From Nepenthes gracilis (lineage: Eukaryota > Streptophyta > Magnoliopsida > Caryophyllales > Nepenthaceae): a stretch of 64,000 bases of DNA. A program made the translations under genes and the position numbers. The stretch lies in contig BSYO01000033.1 in assembly GCA_033239525.1 (NCBI GenBank), positions 12,434,901-12,498,900 on the forward strand. Direction: 5' to 3'. Under the pieces are notes generated by a model. The model was not told the DNA's origin. It searched no databases and worked only from the letters and a program-made list of their open reading frames with translations. Shown one piece after another: positions 43,687-56,199 of the stretch (position 1 is the first letter of the stretch; every line of letters starts with the position of its first letter).

Positions 43687-43884
43687 GATATCATAGTCAA
43701 GCAATATCTGTTTTATTAGAAGAAATTGAGTACCGTAACACTCAATTTTTAATTATTAATTTTGATGTCTTTACTTTATTTTAGGTTAATTTAAAAAATA
43801 AGTATACAATAAAATTTAGTTAAAAATCAGTTAAGAGTTGCAAGCTTGACACCTGTAAAAATTATTAAATCTGCTCATTTGGAT

Positions 43885-44066
43885 GTTACTTAGGTGATCT
43901 TGGATATACTGACTAAATCTACTCACTTTTTACAAGTGAAGATGACGTTTTCAAATGATCATTTGGCAGGGATATACATTAATGAGAATGAAAGACTGTA
44001 TGGTACCTAACTTTAATAGTTTCTTGTCATGACCCAATGTTTATGTCAAATTTTTGGGAAAGCTAG
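43885..44066 (+). pseudogene. Chromovirus integrase fragment
   Basis: One frame reads LTKSTHFLQVKMTFSNDHLA and GIYINENERLYGT, and after a frame change DPMFMSNFWES. This matches the catalytic core of Ty3-gypsy integrase (RLTKSAHF ... INEIVRLHGVP ... DRDPxFTSxFW). It is cut in mid-domain by the family B LTR at 44067. Confidence 0.8.
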
Positions 44067-45093
44067 TGTGACAACGCAGGCCCAAATCCTAAGACCCGAC
44101 CCAGACTGGTCATGTGAAAATATCTCAAATCACAGAAAATTATCAATTATTTATTATTACTTCTAACATCCATCGACATAAATGAATTCAAAATCATTAA
44201 ATCGCTAAAAATTATCCTACCATAAATCATCTTCATAAATATATTAATAATATAATATTTATAATCATAAATTATTCGAAATAAAAGAAATATTTTTCAT
44301 TCTCACTCATATACCATTAACTTCAGAATCACCTCTACCTGACACTCAATGATAATTCCACCAATCTCGATTAACACCTGTAATATCTCTTCAATCTAAA
44401 ATTAAGAAAATACAAGAGTAAAATAAAATACCCAACAAGTAAACAAGATCAACAATACATATAATATCAGATTTATAAAATCAATAATCGCATGCGATAT
44501 ATAATCACTATGTGGGATTCAATAACATATATCTATAACCCAAACGCCATATGAACAACTGAACATCAGGAATGCAACATGGATTTCACTGAATTTATTT
44601 ATCAACTTAATATAAGATCATTATTGTACGAGATACAATAATCTTCACTGTACGATATAATAATAATTATTATGGATTTTATTCTGTTATAGTAAACCAA
44701 AGGTGACATATTTATACTTCAAACGGTTGGATAAATACTACGAGGTTATACAATATTTGTGTATCCCCATTACCCCTATAATCATCTGTGAGGATGTATC
44801 CAAAATATGCTTCTACAATCTATGATACCTCTTATCATTGATATTCCTAATATCATTATCTACAATGGTCACTAAACTATAAACGTCTCTCTTCAATATC
44901 AACAACTTTAATCTTAATAATGGAATAAATATTTAAAAAGTATAAACTATTCTAAGGTCCTATGAATCCCCATTCTCCCAGATATCACAGAGTTTTTACA
45001 TATTTTTTTTACTTATTCATAGAATGCCAATAAAATATATACATACGGTCAAAACCAACACAAAAATCGATTATCATGGAAATAGAAAAAATG
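44067..45093 (+). repeat. Family B LTR, 5' part
   Basis: It starts TGTGACAACGCAGGCCC directly in the integrase fragment. It shares with the LTR at 30855 the opening layout, 'aatgaattc', and the block with TTATTCTGTTATAGTAAACCAA, 'ataccyctyatcattgatat' and ACGATGGTCACT-like sequence, but is much more AT-rich. It ends where a family C LTR begins. Confidence 0.65.
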
Positions 45094-46797
45094 TAAGGCC
45101 CAAGCCCTTAATTTAGAGTAATCTTGATTAATTAAATTAATATAATTAAAATTGAGGTTAAAAGATGTAAAATATTGGGTTAGAAGTTAAAATTGAATCA
45201 GATGACTCAGTACCTGATGGAAACCCAACCCACTCCTAAGCGTCAAAACCAGTGAGGTCACTAGCTAAGGGACGCTTCATTGGCGCATGAGCACTTGATG
45301 ACAGTAGCTATGCATTCAAGGCACGCTCAAGCAGTGCATGTTTGTCCATTAAAGTTCACTACATGTGCAAGAATTTCATATAAATGCTTTGCATGTATGT
45401 CCATAAAATAAATTGATATAAATATAGAAAGTTGTTGAATTTTCTGCACTAATTTGATAAATTTTTTGCACTACATACTAATTTAACATCTCATATGTTA
45501 AAATTTTATCATAATATAATTTCTACATAAAGTATAAGTGTCCCATGATATGAAAATATAGAATTATGTGGGAAACTCTACAATTATATTAAGAGTTATG
45601 AACATTTTCTCTATGAATGAAAAAAATCACAAACTATGAAAAAAGTGTAGAATTTTCCTAAGAATTGTATTGGACTATAGTTAAATTTCAACGAGTAGTA
45701 TATTATAGCATGCCTTATTATATTATAGCGGTATATCGATATCCAAACCTATCATTCATGGGTAAGAAGCGGCGTTCGACCCTATCTATAAGGTTACATA
45801 TATGACAGCCCACCTATAGTATTGAATAGCAACATATGATCTTTGGTTGTGTGAGAGTATACACAACCTAGGTTTCGATTGTTCACTCCTTTAGTCGGTA
45901 AAGACTATTAGTCCTAATCTCTAAGAAAAATCAGAATTAAGTATGATTTAATAATATGAATTAAATAAGAACATGATAAGAAAAATACAAAAATTTTGTA
46001 TAAATTGATCATATATTTGTTATGAAATTTCATGGCATATTATTAAAATTTGACATATCGATCATCTCGATATATTTTAATGCAAAGATATATATGATCA
46101 TTATTATATTATATGCCTTACTGAACTTTTGACTCACTCCTTACAATTTTTACTAACCTCCTCAGATAAGATGCATAGATTTTTACCGGATAAACAGGAA
46201 TGAAGATCGGTAGTATTCGAAGAGTTTAGTTTAGAGTTATATCAATGTTTAATGCTGTATTATGATTTTTGGGTAATAGTTAATGTGTTTACTGTTGTCA
46301 TGTAACTCTCTAATTATAATTAATGTACTAATTATAGGTCCGGACAGTTGTAGATTGTTGTATATTGTAGTGTGATCTTTCAGACAACGGTTAATAGATT
46401 GTGATTTGTGATCGGATAATAATTAACTTGTTATATTATGTTCTGAATAGCATTAGAATGTTGTCAATGTACTATGGTATTGGACAACAATTGCAGAGTC
46501 GTTAATATTGATTTTCGGTGTGATATATTATAGTTTATTTTATTTTCGTAGTCGTATACTCTAATTATGTATGAACAAGTATCACTCTTTACATCATGGT
46601 TGAGTCGGTGTCGAAACCATACCACATGAGATGTGGCATATATTTTGGGTCATATATATGATGTTGCTTTTATTTATTGTGGTTGGTTGAGATATCGACG
46701 TGAAATTCACATTTGGATGTTAATTAGATCATAAATTGGTTAATTAATAATTATTCGATTAAATGTTAATCACGGGATCAGGATTTAAAACATGACA
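45094..46797 (+). repeat. Family C LTR (5' LTR of a decayed chromovirus-like element)
   Basis: It starts TGTAAGGCCCAAGCCC and ends TTTAAAACATGACA. It aligns with the LTR at 51093 along most of its length, including TTAATATAATTAAAATT near the start and GATATCGACGTGAAATTCAC near the end. It is followed by a primer-binding-like site and a gag remnant, which fixes its orientation. Confidence 0.75.
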
Positions 46798-46805
46798 AAT
46801 TAAAT

Positions 46806-46816
46806 TGATATAAGAG
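46806..46816 (+). promoter_or_regulatory. Decayed primer binding site (initiator tRNA-Met type)
   Basis: TGATATAAGAG, eight bases after the LTR end, differs at two places from the common plant retrotransposon PBS TGGTATCAGAG. Confidence 0.55.
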
Positions 46817-46904
46817 AAGTTCTAAGAAGATGTTTTAATGATTGAGTTTGATTAATTTTAATTTAAGGATCTAATTTGATTAATGTTTTGTGATAGATTA
46901 AGAG

Positions 46905-47366
46905 ATGTCAGGACAAAGAGGCAACGCTGGATCTAACTCTCGCGACGATCGCAAGAAGGAATACTTGAACATTATGGCAATAATGACGGATGAAATGGAA
47001 TAGAGGGTTTGAGGTCAGCCTAATATGGAGCCTATCCCAGCCTTGGTGAATTCAGGAACGACGGCTTATGATCGATTTACCAATAGAAGGGTGTCAAAAT
47101 TTATGGATGATCTGGATCCGACGAAGGCAGAGATTTAGATTTGGAGGATCGAAAAAGTGTTTACAGTGATCCGATATCTGGAGGAAGACAAGATGACATT
47201 TGCCACGTACAAGTTAGATGGCAAGGCTGAACAATGGTGGTCAATGAGGAAAAGACTCATGGACTTGGAAGATAAAGAGATCTCGTGGAACATGTTTGTG
47301 AAGACTTTCATGGACAAATACTTTTCGACAAGTCTTCGGGAGCAAAAGGAAGATGAGTTAGGTTGA
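46905..47366 (+). pseudogene. Ty3-gypsy gag remnant with stops
   Basis: The frame starts MSGQRGNAGSNSRDDRKKEY and continues RFTNRRVSKFMDDLDPTKAE, IEKVFTVIRYLEEDKMTFAT, YKLDGKAEQWWSM and KTFMDKYFSTSLREQKEDEL. This is the Retrotrans_gag domain in the chromovirus pattern. Stops replace codons at DEME*, RV*GQ and EI*IW; at least the last was probably TGG (Trp). The domain is cut off at 47366 by an inserted LTR-like sequence. Confidence 0.85.
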
Positions 47367-47377
47367 GGTAAGGGAAT

Positions 47378-48302
47378 TGTATAATACCCCAATATTTTAA
47401 CTCGGATTTATTAGGTTATTAACTCAATATGGTTATAAATAAAGTTATTTTATAAAATAATAATTAGTAATAAATAATAATATTAATAAATAGTAATAAA
47501 AAAATATTAATAACAAATAATAATAATAATGTAGTAATAATAATATTATTATTAGTATTAATATTAATATTATGTTTATGGCCCTATCTCTCGCCCCACC
47601 TCTCCAAGCTTCCCGATCATCTCCTCCTCCCTCAATTTCTCACGTCACCACCGACCTCTCAGCTAACCACTCTCCCTCACCAAACGCTGCCCTTACCGAC
47701 CCAAGATTTGCAGCACCAACTTCTCTTCTCAAAATTCTATGTAAACCATCCTCCATTCCTTTTATTAAAGTCACGAGTGCGGCAGAATAAACATAGAGTG
47801 AAGGGGGGAAAGAGAAGGAAAGCGAGAATGGTAAAAGTCATGTCGAAGAAGAGGAAGAAAAGGAGGTAAATGACCCGTTTATTTCATTACCACCAGTACC
47901 TGCCGCAGCCGTCGCCAGAGACATTACCGTCAAGCCGCTACAGAGCTGCTACTGTCGTGCAGAGAAAAGTTGAAAGTATCAGGCGAGTGATACTCCCTAT
48001 TTTCTCCATTGGAAGTCTGTATTTCCTTTATTTTCTCTGTTTGCAAATATTTTACATATTTATTGAGTTATCCGTGACTTGCGACAGAGGAAGAGAGAGA
48101 GAAATCAATCGAAATCAGAGAATAAACTACGATTATCATGAAAAACTATGTTAATAGTGATGAGGATGAAAAATACCAGGGTTTCAATGGCCAGCGTCGT
48201 CGTATGGTGCCGATTTGCCATCGGGCACTGCTTTGGAAGAGAGATTAGGGCAACGGCAGAGTAGGGAAAAGGAGGAGGAGAAGGAAGAAAATGGATTCGG
48301 GG
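47378..48302 (+). repeat. LTR-like sequence inserted in the gag remnant
   Basis: It starts TGTATAATACCCCAATATTT immediately after the broken gag, in the style of chromovirus LTRs, and runs through AT repeats to a GAGATTAGGGCAACGGCAGA segment. That segment has a diverged second copy at about 50588-50690. The 47572-47790 frame is Ser/Pro-rich and not a recognised protein. Confidence 0.45.
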
Positions 48303-50390
48303 GGCGTCCAACGCCTCAAGTATTGACGACCGTCCGATTTTAAATTTAATTAGACGGTTGCGATTAAATCTAATTATACAAAATTTCAGCCGTCCGCTTT
48401 GGTTAATCTAACGGCCAAAAATTCCGTATACAAGAACCCTAATTTAAACCTCGAATTTTCGTCTTTCCCTCCTAAAGCTCTGCACTCTCCTCTTGTATCC
48501 TTTCCTCTCCAGCTTCGATCTCTGGTCTCCGATGCTTCGCTCCAAATATCCGGCGGCGAGCACTCGAATCTGTCTTCTCTGTCTCCAGCGTTGGTCCAAA
48601 TCTCTCGCGGATGCGCAGTAAACCCTATTCGAGCTATTGCTATGTTTCTCTTCTTTTTCCTTGCTCTCTGTTTCTCTCGTCTGCCTCCTCCTCTTGTTCT
48701 CCTTATTTTTCATTTAACCGGCTGGCATTAATTGCCGTCGGCCGTTCCTCTTCCTCCTCATTCATTTAATCGACCGTTTCTTCGTCCTTGAATATCCGGT
48801 AGATGTCTTTTTTTTCATTTGGGTCGCAGAGTAGCAGAGAGAGAAAAACATAGTGACGCCCGCTGCTGTCGTTATCGTCACCACACCGCCGCTACTTCTA
48901 GTCGCCGTTGTCCGCCGGCATTGTTCGAAGTCGTCGCTACTGTTAATCGTTGAACTAGGTTGAGATCTCCTTTGCCCTGATGAGATTCGGACGAAATGTG
49001 ACCCGGGGCCTATGCTTTATTTTGTTTGCGAAAATCCGGTGATGGTGGGTAGGTTTGTTAAGTAAATCTTCAATAAAGAAATTGTAAAACTATATACAAA
49101 TGCAAAGAGTCATTACCATAAATAGATAAGCTCTTCACTCTTCATCTGAAAAACTTTGGTTCGGTTTTATTTTATTTTATTTTTTGATTTCTTTATTATG
49201 TTTCAGTTTTCAACCCTTTTCTTTGTTTTTTCTAAGTTTTAAATCTGGAGTTTAATGGCCGATATTGCGGTGGTAGATTATGTTCGCTTCCACTTTTGAA
49301 TGCTATGCCTGTTTTAAATTTGTTAGGGTGGTGCCATCCTCTTGAAATGATTCCGTTCTTGTACAGTTGCAGAGACGTGGAGCTCTTTGTTTCTGGCCAT
49401 TGAAATTTGTGAATATACAGTGATCTGCTTTGCTGATTCAAATTTGATAAAAAGCTACTTTTAATCCTCTATCGGATTCTTTAGAGTATTTCCCCAATAT
49501 CGAACTGAGTTTGCCTTGAAATTTGAAAAGGAAGAAGTATAGAAGAGGAATATCCTAACAAATAAAAGAGCACAGGTTGTGTTTCCCACAACACAGATGT
49601 ACAGTGCTTTTGATATTGCAGATTCAGCGGCTCATTGTTTTGATATTATTAAACAAATAAGAGATATTCTTCTAATGAAGGTGCTGAATAGAAGCAGAAA
49701 TGCTGTTTGTATGCATTTCGAATAGATTCTAAACTTTTTTACGGTTTTCAATTGTTTCAGAAACTCTGCTAATGACTCCTGAGAGGAGAACAGCTATCTG
49801 GGCAATATATGGTAAATGACTACTCGCAGCTTTTAATTAGAGATATATAGGACTTTTTGTTATATTTTTGGTCGATGTTGAAAGAGATTTATCTGTCAAA
49901 TGCTTATAATTGTAAAAAGTTTTTCATGCTTTAGTGTGTGCAGCTTGGACAAACTAACCAGAAGTTATGAGGTCCGTGGATACTCTTCATCGTAGAACTG
50001 CATCGAGAGGAAATACTTGGCGGTAAAAGAAAAGGTGTGGAGCATGCCGTAAATAGCGAATTCCAGACAGCCTCGAGTCAGAGAAAAGAAAGGGTTGAAG
50101 TTCAGAGGCTCGCAGAATCAAAATGCTTTGAAGTGTTTGATCATATCAGTGGAGAATTTTACATGAATGTGACTTAACTTTATATCCAAATCCCATCAAA
50201 AGAGAAGGGAAAGAAAAAGGATCGAGAAAAAAGAGCTAGAATGCCCTGAAGTAAATCCTTATTTGTCTTTTGTGCTTCAATTGTCCTTTTTTTACAATCG
50301 AATCAAGATCGGGTGAAAGATTTATTAAACATGTTGCTGTGTTATCTGGATTATTTGTATACATATGATATGATTTGTATATCCTCATGA
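48303..50390 (+). other. Unrecognised spliced transcription-unit-like segment
   Basis: The segment is less AT-rich than its surroundings. It has promoter-like sequence with AACCCTAA and AAACCCTA (telo-box type), then a pyrimidine-rich leader (48460-48700). Candidate exons are 'tttcag' + 49761-49811 + 'gtaaat' and 'gtgtgcag' + from 49944. Joined, these give only a short peptide (MTPERRTAIWAIY...) before a stop. A 68-codon open stretch without ATG (GKRKGVEHAVNS, RKERVEVQRLAESKCFEVFD) ends at 50177. It may be a non-coding gene or a gene fragment carried between repeat copies. I do not recognise the product. Confidence 0.3.
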
Positions 50391-51092
50391 TGCATTAATA
50401 TGGCAATGTTATTTATAAATTTCAGTAAATTATAAATAAAGTTGTCCCAAGCTTAAAATAAAGGTGTAATTTTGATAATAAATGATAATGTAATTTTAAT
50501 AATAAATAATAGTGTTATCATAAATGGTAACGTTATTTTAATGCTAACGTTATAAACTTTAATGAATTATAAATAAATTTGTCTCATCGTGCCGTGTTGA
50601 TTAGCCATCGGGTGAAGAGAAATTAGGGCAACGATAAAGAAGAGAGAGAGAAGGAAAAGAAGAAGAAGAAGAAAAAGAAAATGGGGAGAGAAGGATCGAG
50701 AAGAAAAGAAGGAACGAGGAAAGAGAGGGGGGATTTATATAAGATATAATTATATATATTAAAATATTAAATATATATTTAAATATGTATATTATATGTA
50801 TATTAAAAATATATATTATATAATAAACATATTTATTATATTAAGTGTTAATTCAAAAGAATAATTATATATAAATATGTATATATATTTTAGTAAGTTA
50901 TATGTATATATATTATATTAAATTATTGTTAAAATATATTATGTTAATTGATTTTGAGTAATAGTGAAAATTATCGGATTGTGTTTGATAAGGTCGAATA
51001 TATTTTTGATGGTTGTATGAGTGAAGCAAAATTAGGGTATCAGCAATTTCAATTAGAATCGTACCCGGTCAATAATATGGCAATGTGCAGGT
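50391..51092 (+). repeat. LTR-like sequence, second copy
   Basis: It resembles 47400-48300: 'ttataaataaagtt', AT-repeat tracts, 'gccatcggg...gagattagggcaacg' and a purine-rich stretch. A pair of such copies around the segment above would fit LTRs of one element, but clear ends were not found. 50740-50940 is an (AT)-rich run. Confidence 0.35.
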
Positions 51093-53165
51093 TGTAAGAC
51101 TCGAATCTAAATATTATTATAATTTTAATTAATTAAGTTAATATAATTAAAATTAATATTAAATGATGAAAAAAATTATGTCAAAATTTAAAGTTGGACT
51201 AGATTACATCAAATTGAGAGATGTTCAACCAGCGCCTGAATACCAAAACTGGTGAGGTCAGCGCCTATTGTACTTTTGAGGAACGCTCAAACGCGCTATG
51301 GCAGCAGTTTCTCACTCAAAGTGTACTCGAGATGGCGCTCATGCATTGCAGTGTTAAAGCATGGTGTCTAATGCGCACTTGATCAGTCATTGAGTGCCAC
51401 TCAATATATATAGTAGGACCTGACAGATATCTGTCATCTTTCTCAGAATTTTTGAGAGATGAGAGAGAATGAGGAGAGAAAGGAGAGAGAGAAGGTTTAG
51501 AAGCTCCAATTAAATGGATCTAAGCTAGAATTTGGTAAGATTTAAGTCAATATAAGTGTATTCTAAACTTATCTTTCTATTGTTATTTTTTCATAATTTT
51601 TTAAATATTTTTTATTCTAATACTCATGTATGTCATAATTTCAAAATTATTGTGATATTGTTTAATATGTATATGTAATTCTCTTTATATTATTATAAAA
51701 TTATATAAAATTTATGTCTAAACTCAAATATATGGTATAATTTAGCTATTTTCTACAAATGCTCCTTCATGTATGTCTAAAAATTTGATATTATACTTTT
51801 ATTTTTCTGAAATTCGTACTTAATATTCTTGCATGATTATAAAGTGTTGAATATAAGTTCTTACATGTTAAATTACACATTGCACGTTCTGAAATTCAGT
51901 AAAATATTCTGCACGTTTACTAATTTCTACATTGCGTTGAATTTTTCTAAATTATCATACTAAATTTACACTTCATATTTTAAAATTTATCATGGCTAAA
52001 TTTCTACTAAAATTTAAGTATGAAAGGGTAGAATTTTAAAATAAAACTTTACAATTAAGTTAAGAATTATGATTATTTTCATTAGAATTGAACAAATTAT
52101 GAAAGAAGAGAAAATATGTAGAGTTTTTCTAAATATAAGTATTAGACTATGGTTATATTTCAATGGATAGTATATTATGGCATGTCTTAGTATATTATAG
52201 TAGAATATTGAGATTTGAACCTATCATTTATGAGTAAGAAGCGACATTCGGGCTCGTCTTTAGGGTTATATGTAATTTACACCATGGAGTGCTTGAATAA
52301 GAGCGCACTACCTTTAGTTGCACGTAAATAAATATAGCCCAAGGTTTAATTATTCGGTCATGTAGTCGGTAAGGCTTATTGGCCATTAGTTCTTAAGAAA
52401 ATTAGATTTTAGCATGTTTTGATGATATAAAATAATTAAGAACATGAATAAGAATTTAACAGAAGATTAATATGAATTTTTTACATAAGTATTGCGAAAA
52501 TTACATGGCATTGCATCATATTATGATTCATTGTCCTTCTAATATATTTTAAATGCAAGTTATGTATGATTCTTTATTAAATTATATACCTTATTGGGTT
52601 TTTAACACAGTATTACTTCTATTTTACTAACTCATTTAAATGAGAGGTTCGGGTATATAAAGGACGAACAGGATTGAAGGATGCACTGACATGAAGAGTT
52701 TAGATTAGAATTTATGAATTTCTGATGTGGTATTATTAAATCCGGAGAGTAATAAGATGTTAGTAATATTCATCTTTTGGGTTTGTAACTTATGAGATGA
52801 GTAGTAATTTAATTGGTGTCTTGTGGATATCTTTTATATAATTTATGGTTTGAGAAGTCATGGATGTCGTTTGTCCAGTAGTAGACAATAACAGATATTT
52901 TGATTTCAGATGGATATGTGTACTTTGATTATTGATTATAGGCTTGACTCCGTAGGTAAGGTCTGATATCACGGTTTGGATCTGTACCAACACCACATAA
53001 TAACGTGACATATATTTGGATCTTATGTACGATTTATATTATATTATTATAGTCAGTCGAAATATCGATGTGAAATTCACGTTCAAATGTTAATTAAATA
53101 GTAATTTGGTTGATTAATTATAATTGGATATTTGTTAATTAAATGATCGGATTTGGGATATGACA
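51093..53165 (+). repeat. Family C LTR
   Basis: It starts TGTAAGACTCGAATC and ends GGATTTGGGATATGACA. Related to the LTR at 45094 over its whole length. It shows the family traits of repeated 'gcgctcaa/gcgcacttgatc' sequence before TATATATAG and a GAGAGAGAATGAGGAG leader. Confidence 0.7.
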
Positions 53166-53653
53166 CAAATGGACGCTGGAATGTTAGAGAAACTAAGTTA
53201 GTCTTAGTCTAATATAGGAACTGAATAATTGATGGCATCATTAAAAGTTACACGACCTATGGAGCTGTCGACCAGTAGAGATGATGTAGATGGATACTTA
53301 GTCGGTCATTAGTACTTTTTCTCTTTCCCGATGATGACATTATTTACGTTAATTTTTATCGTGTATATATGATTCTTATTAGCACCGAATGATACTTCTG
53401 TCCTTAAATTTGTTAAGCTCTTTTGTGTATATACTTGATTATGCTAGTATGCATTACTATTCTCTTACGGTTAAGATAAATGCAATTATATGAAAATCTT
53501 ATGGTATTAAGAAATATGAAACCCGTGACATCTTAGTATAACCTATAGTCTTCCGATATTGATTTTTGTATTATGATGGTGATGAGGTGTGTTGCCTAGT
53601 GTGGAAGGATGTTTATGGCTGTGCAACTATTATATGGTGTAATATCGAGAGAT
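53166..53653. other. Short internal remnant and AT-rich sequence
   Basis: The first 130 bases after the LTR contain 'ctaatataggaactgaat' and 'acgacctatggagctg', which faintly parallel the 5' gag region after the LTR at 45094. Beyond 53300 nothing is recognised. Confidence 0.35.
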
Positions 53654-53658
53654 ATCAC

Positions 53659-54971
53659 TGTCACGTCCTACATCCCAATCCCAAACCTAATAATTATCCA
53701 ATATTAATTATTATTTAATTGTCAATTCATTTAGCCATTCAATTAACTATGAACGTAATTTTACATCGATACATCGATCGACTCAATGAAATATTATAAC
53801 CTAAACGTAGGACACAAAAAATGTCTCAAGTGGCTCCTTTACTGATCAAAATATGACGTCAGATTATATGTAAAGAGTTATATTTAACCCATAACATGAT
53901 TAGAGTAAACTGTATCCACATAATAATTAATAAACCAACATTCATGTTATAACTTATAACCCGATGTCCGATTAATGTACATATGCCAATTATGGTCTGA
54001 AAATTTAAAATACAATAATAACTACTGTTTGAAATCAAAATCTAACATTAGAATTCCATAATTCAAATTCTAAATTCCTCAATCGACTTATCCTTCAATC
54101 TCGATCGTCATATAAGTATATGAACCTTTCATCTAATGGGGTTAGTGAAAAATAAAAAATAAATGTGAGTTAAAAACTTAATTAGGCTTATAATTTTATA
54201 ATTAAATATATATAATTTATATTTAAATTATATCAGAAGGAACAATGCGTTAGATTTTGATGTAATACTATGAAATTCCATGATAATATATTTTCTCAAC
54301 GTTTTAAACTTACTTATCATATTCTTATTCAATTCATATCATCAAATCATGCTGAAATATGATCTTTTATGGACCAAAGAATAGTAGAGCCTTACTGATT
54401 AAAGAAGCGGATAATTGAAACTTGAGTTATACCTATTTTTATACAATTAAAGGTTGTATGCTACTATTAAAGACCCATAAATGGATTGTCATATATATAA
54501 TATTACAGACGGGGTTGAATACCGCTTTTATTTGTGAATGATAGGTTTAAATCTTAATTGTCACTATAATATATTAAAACATGCCATAATATATTACCCG
54601 CTAAACTAATCCTATGGTTTGATACTTATTTTTATAAAAATTTTATACAATTCTTCATATTTCTTAATTTTTTTATTTTAAAAAATATATTTATAATTTT
54701 TGACATAATTGTAGAGTTTATTTTTTTAATTTCATAATTCTTAACATGCAATATTTAAATTTTCTATTAAAATTTTGCTATGATAAATTTTTAAACATAG
54801 AATACTAAATTAGCACGATAGTGTAGAAAAATTTAGCAATAGTACAAAAAATAACAATATTAAGTTAATTCAACAATTTCATCTTTATTAGCAAACATGT
54901 AGAGAAACTATGTGAATTTTTAGAAATTTAAATAATCATGATTATGATAAAAATTGGACTTGAACCTTACA
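53659..54971 (-). mobile_element. Solo LTR (family C), reverse orientation, perfect TSD
   Basis: On the plus strand it reads TGTCACGTCCTACATCCC to GGACTTGAACCTTACA, the reverse complement of the family's TGTAAGGYYCAAGYCC start and ATGACA-type end. ATCAC flanks it on both sides (53654-53658, 54972-54976). It contains ACATCGATACATCGATCGAC, the inverted form of a segment near the 3' end of the LTRs at 45094 and 51093. Confidence 0.8.
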
Positions 54972-54976
54972 ATCAC

Positions 54977-56180
54977 AGTGGGAGATGTTGGGTTTAACAT
55001 GATGTGCTTCCGTACTTTATTAGCCGAATGTTACATGTGGTTTCGTACTCTGTTGGGCGGATGTCACATGTATTAGTGAGACTTCTATGCTTTGTTTGAT
55101 AGATTCTCAGTATGCTTTGTTTGATAGATTCTCAGTAAACCATGGATTTGATGACATGTTAAATTTATGAATATTAGTTATTTTGTGCGAATACCCAACT
55201 ATTGGATAGCTTTTAATTCATAGTGATAGAATATGATTCAAGAGTTTTTTGTGATCTCTTATTATTATTGATACCTCTTGAATTGAGATTATGTAGAATC
55301 CACGAATTGTATTTGATAGAATCCATGTATCGAATTTTATGGTATTTGGATTCGATGGAACCCACGATATTTGTTATTATTTAATATTCAGATCGTTCAC
55401 GCTAATATTCGAACTAATATATCATATTATTTTCTCATAATGTTAAAATTTTGGGGGATCTCTGCTTGTTCTTAGTGAATCTTTTATCTTTATAATATGA
55501 GGGTTTGGTGTGACCTATCTTGGTATTACTTTTGAATCATAGATACAACGAAATATAGATTCTTAGATAAGTTTATCTGTTGTTGTAACCATTAGTGTAT
55601 TTCACTAATTGTATATTCGAGATATTTATTGTTAGTATTTATTTTTGGTTTAATATCACTTGTTTGATATTTGACTCACTCTTATATTTTATTGGTTTTA
55701 GATTGAGTTGATTATATAGAACTAATAGGTGATTCTACTTTTACTGCGGGACTTTCAATAAGAGAGGATTTTGGCTCACTCATGTTTATTATACGTTTTT
55801 TATTATTATTACTTTTGGGTATTTGACTCATTCTTATATTTTATTGGCTCAAAATTGAGTTGATTTATAGTGCTAGCAGTGAGATCCAACTTATGCTGCG
55901 GGACTTTTAGGAAGAGATGATTTTGGAGGTTAATTGTTATTATTCAATAGGAATCAGACCAGATATATTATTGACAGAAGTTGGGTAGTTTCCTTCGGAT
56001 TGTGACTCGTGATCTTTAGTAGTTTTTATTTTAAAATGTTTATATAATGTATTAATTAATTGGTAGTTGTTTAATTGAATAATATTGCAATTATGTTGGA
56101 TAATGCATGGTTTTAAATTTTGAGGTTTTTTGCATAAGCAGTTTAAGCCATATTTGATGTTTAAGATTTGAGTTGTCACA
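54977..56180 (-). repeat. Family B LTR remnant, reverse orientation
   Basis: It ends AAGATTTGAGTTGTCACA, the reverse complement of a TGTGACAACTCAAATC start as in the LTR at 44067. A block with GTAGAATCCACGAATTG, TAGAATCCATGTATCG and TTCGATGGAACCCACG is the inverted counterpart of 31540-31620 in the LTR at 30855. Its other part was displaced by the solo LTR next to it. Confidence 0.6.
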
Positions 56181-56199
56181 ATTATTCAAGTTTCTGACT

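Noticed and set aside
47572..47790. Ser/Pro-rich 72-codon ORF
   Set aside because: Lies inside an LTR-like sequence, low complexity, no domain.
48960..49150. C/D snoRNA-like CTGATGA near 48978
   Set aside because: No D box at a suitable distance and no closing stem were found.
53659..56180. One 2.5-kb LTR from TGTCACG to TTGTCACA
   Set aside because: Flanks do not match (ATCAC versus ATTAT), whereas ending at 54971 gives perfect ATCAC duplications, leaving a separate LTR remnant to 56180.
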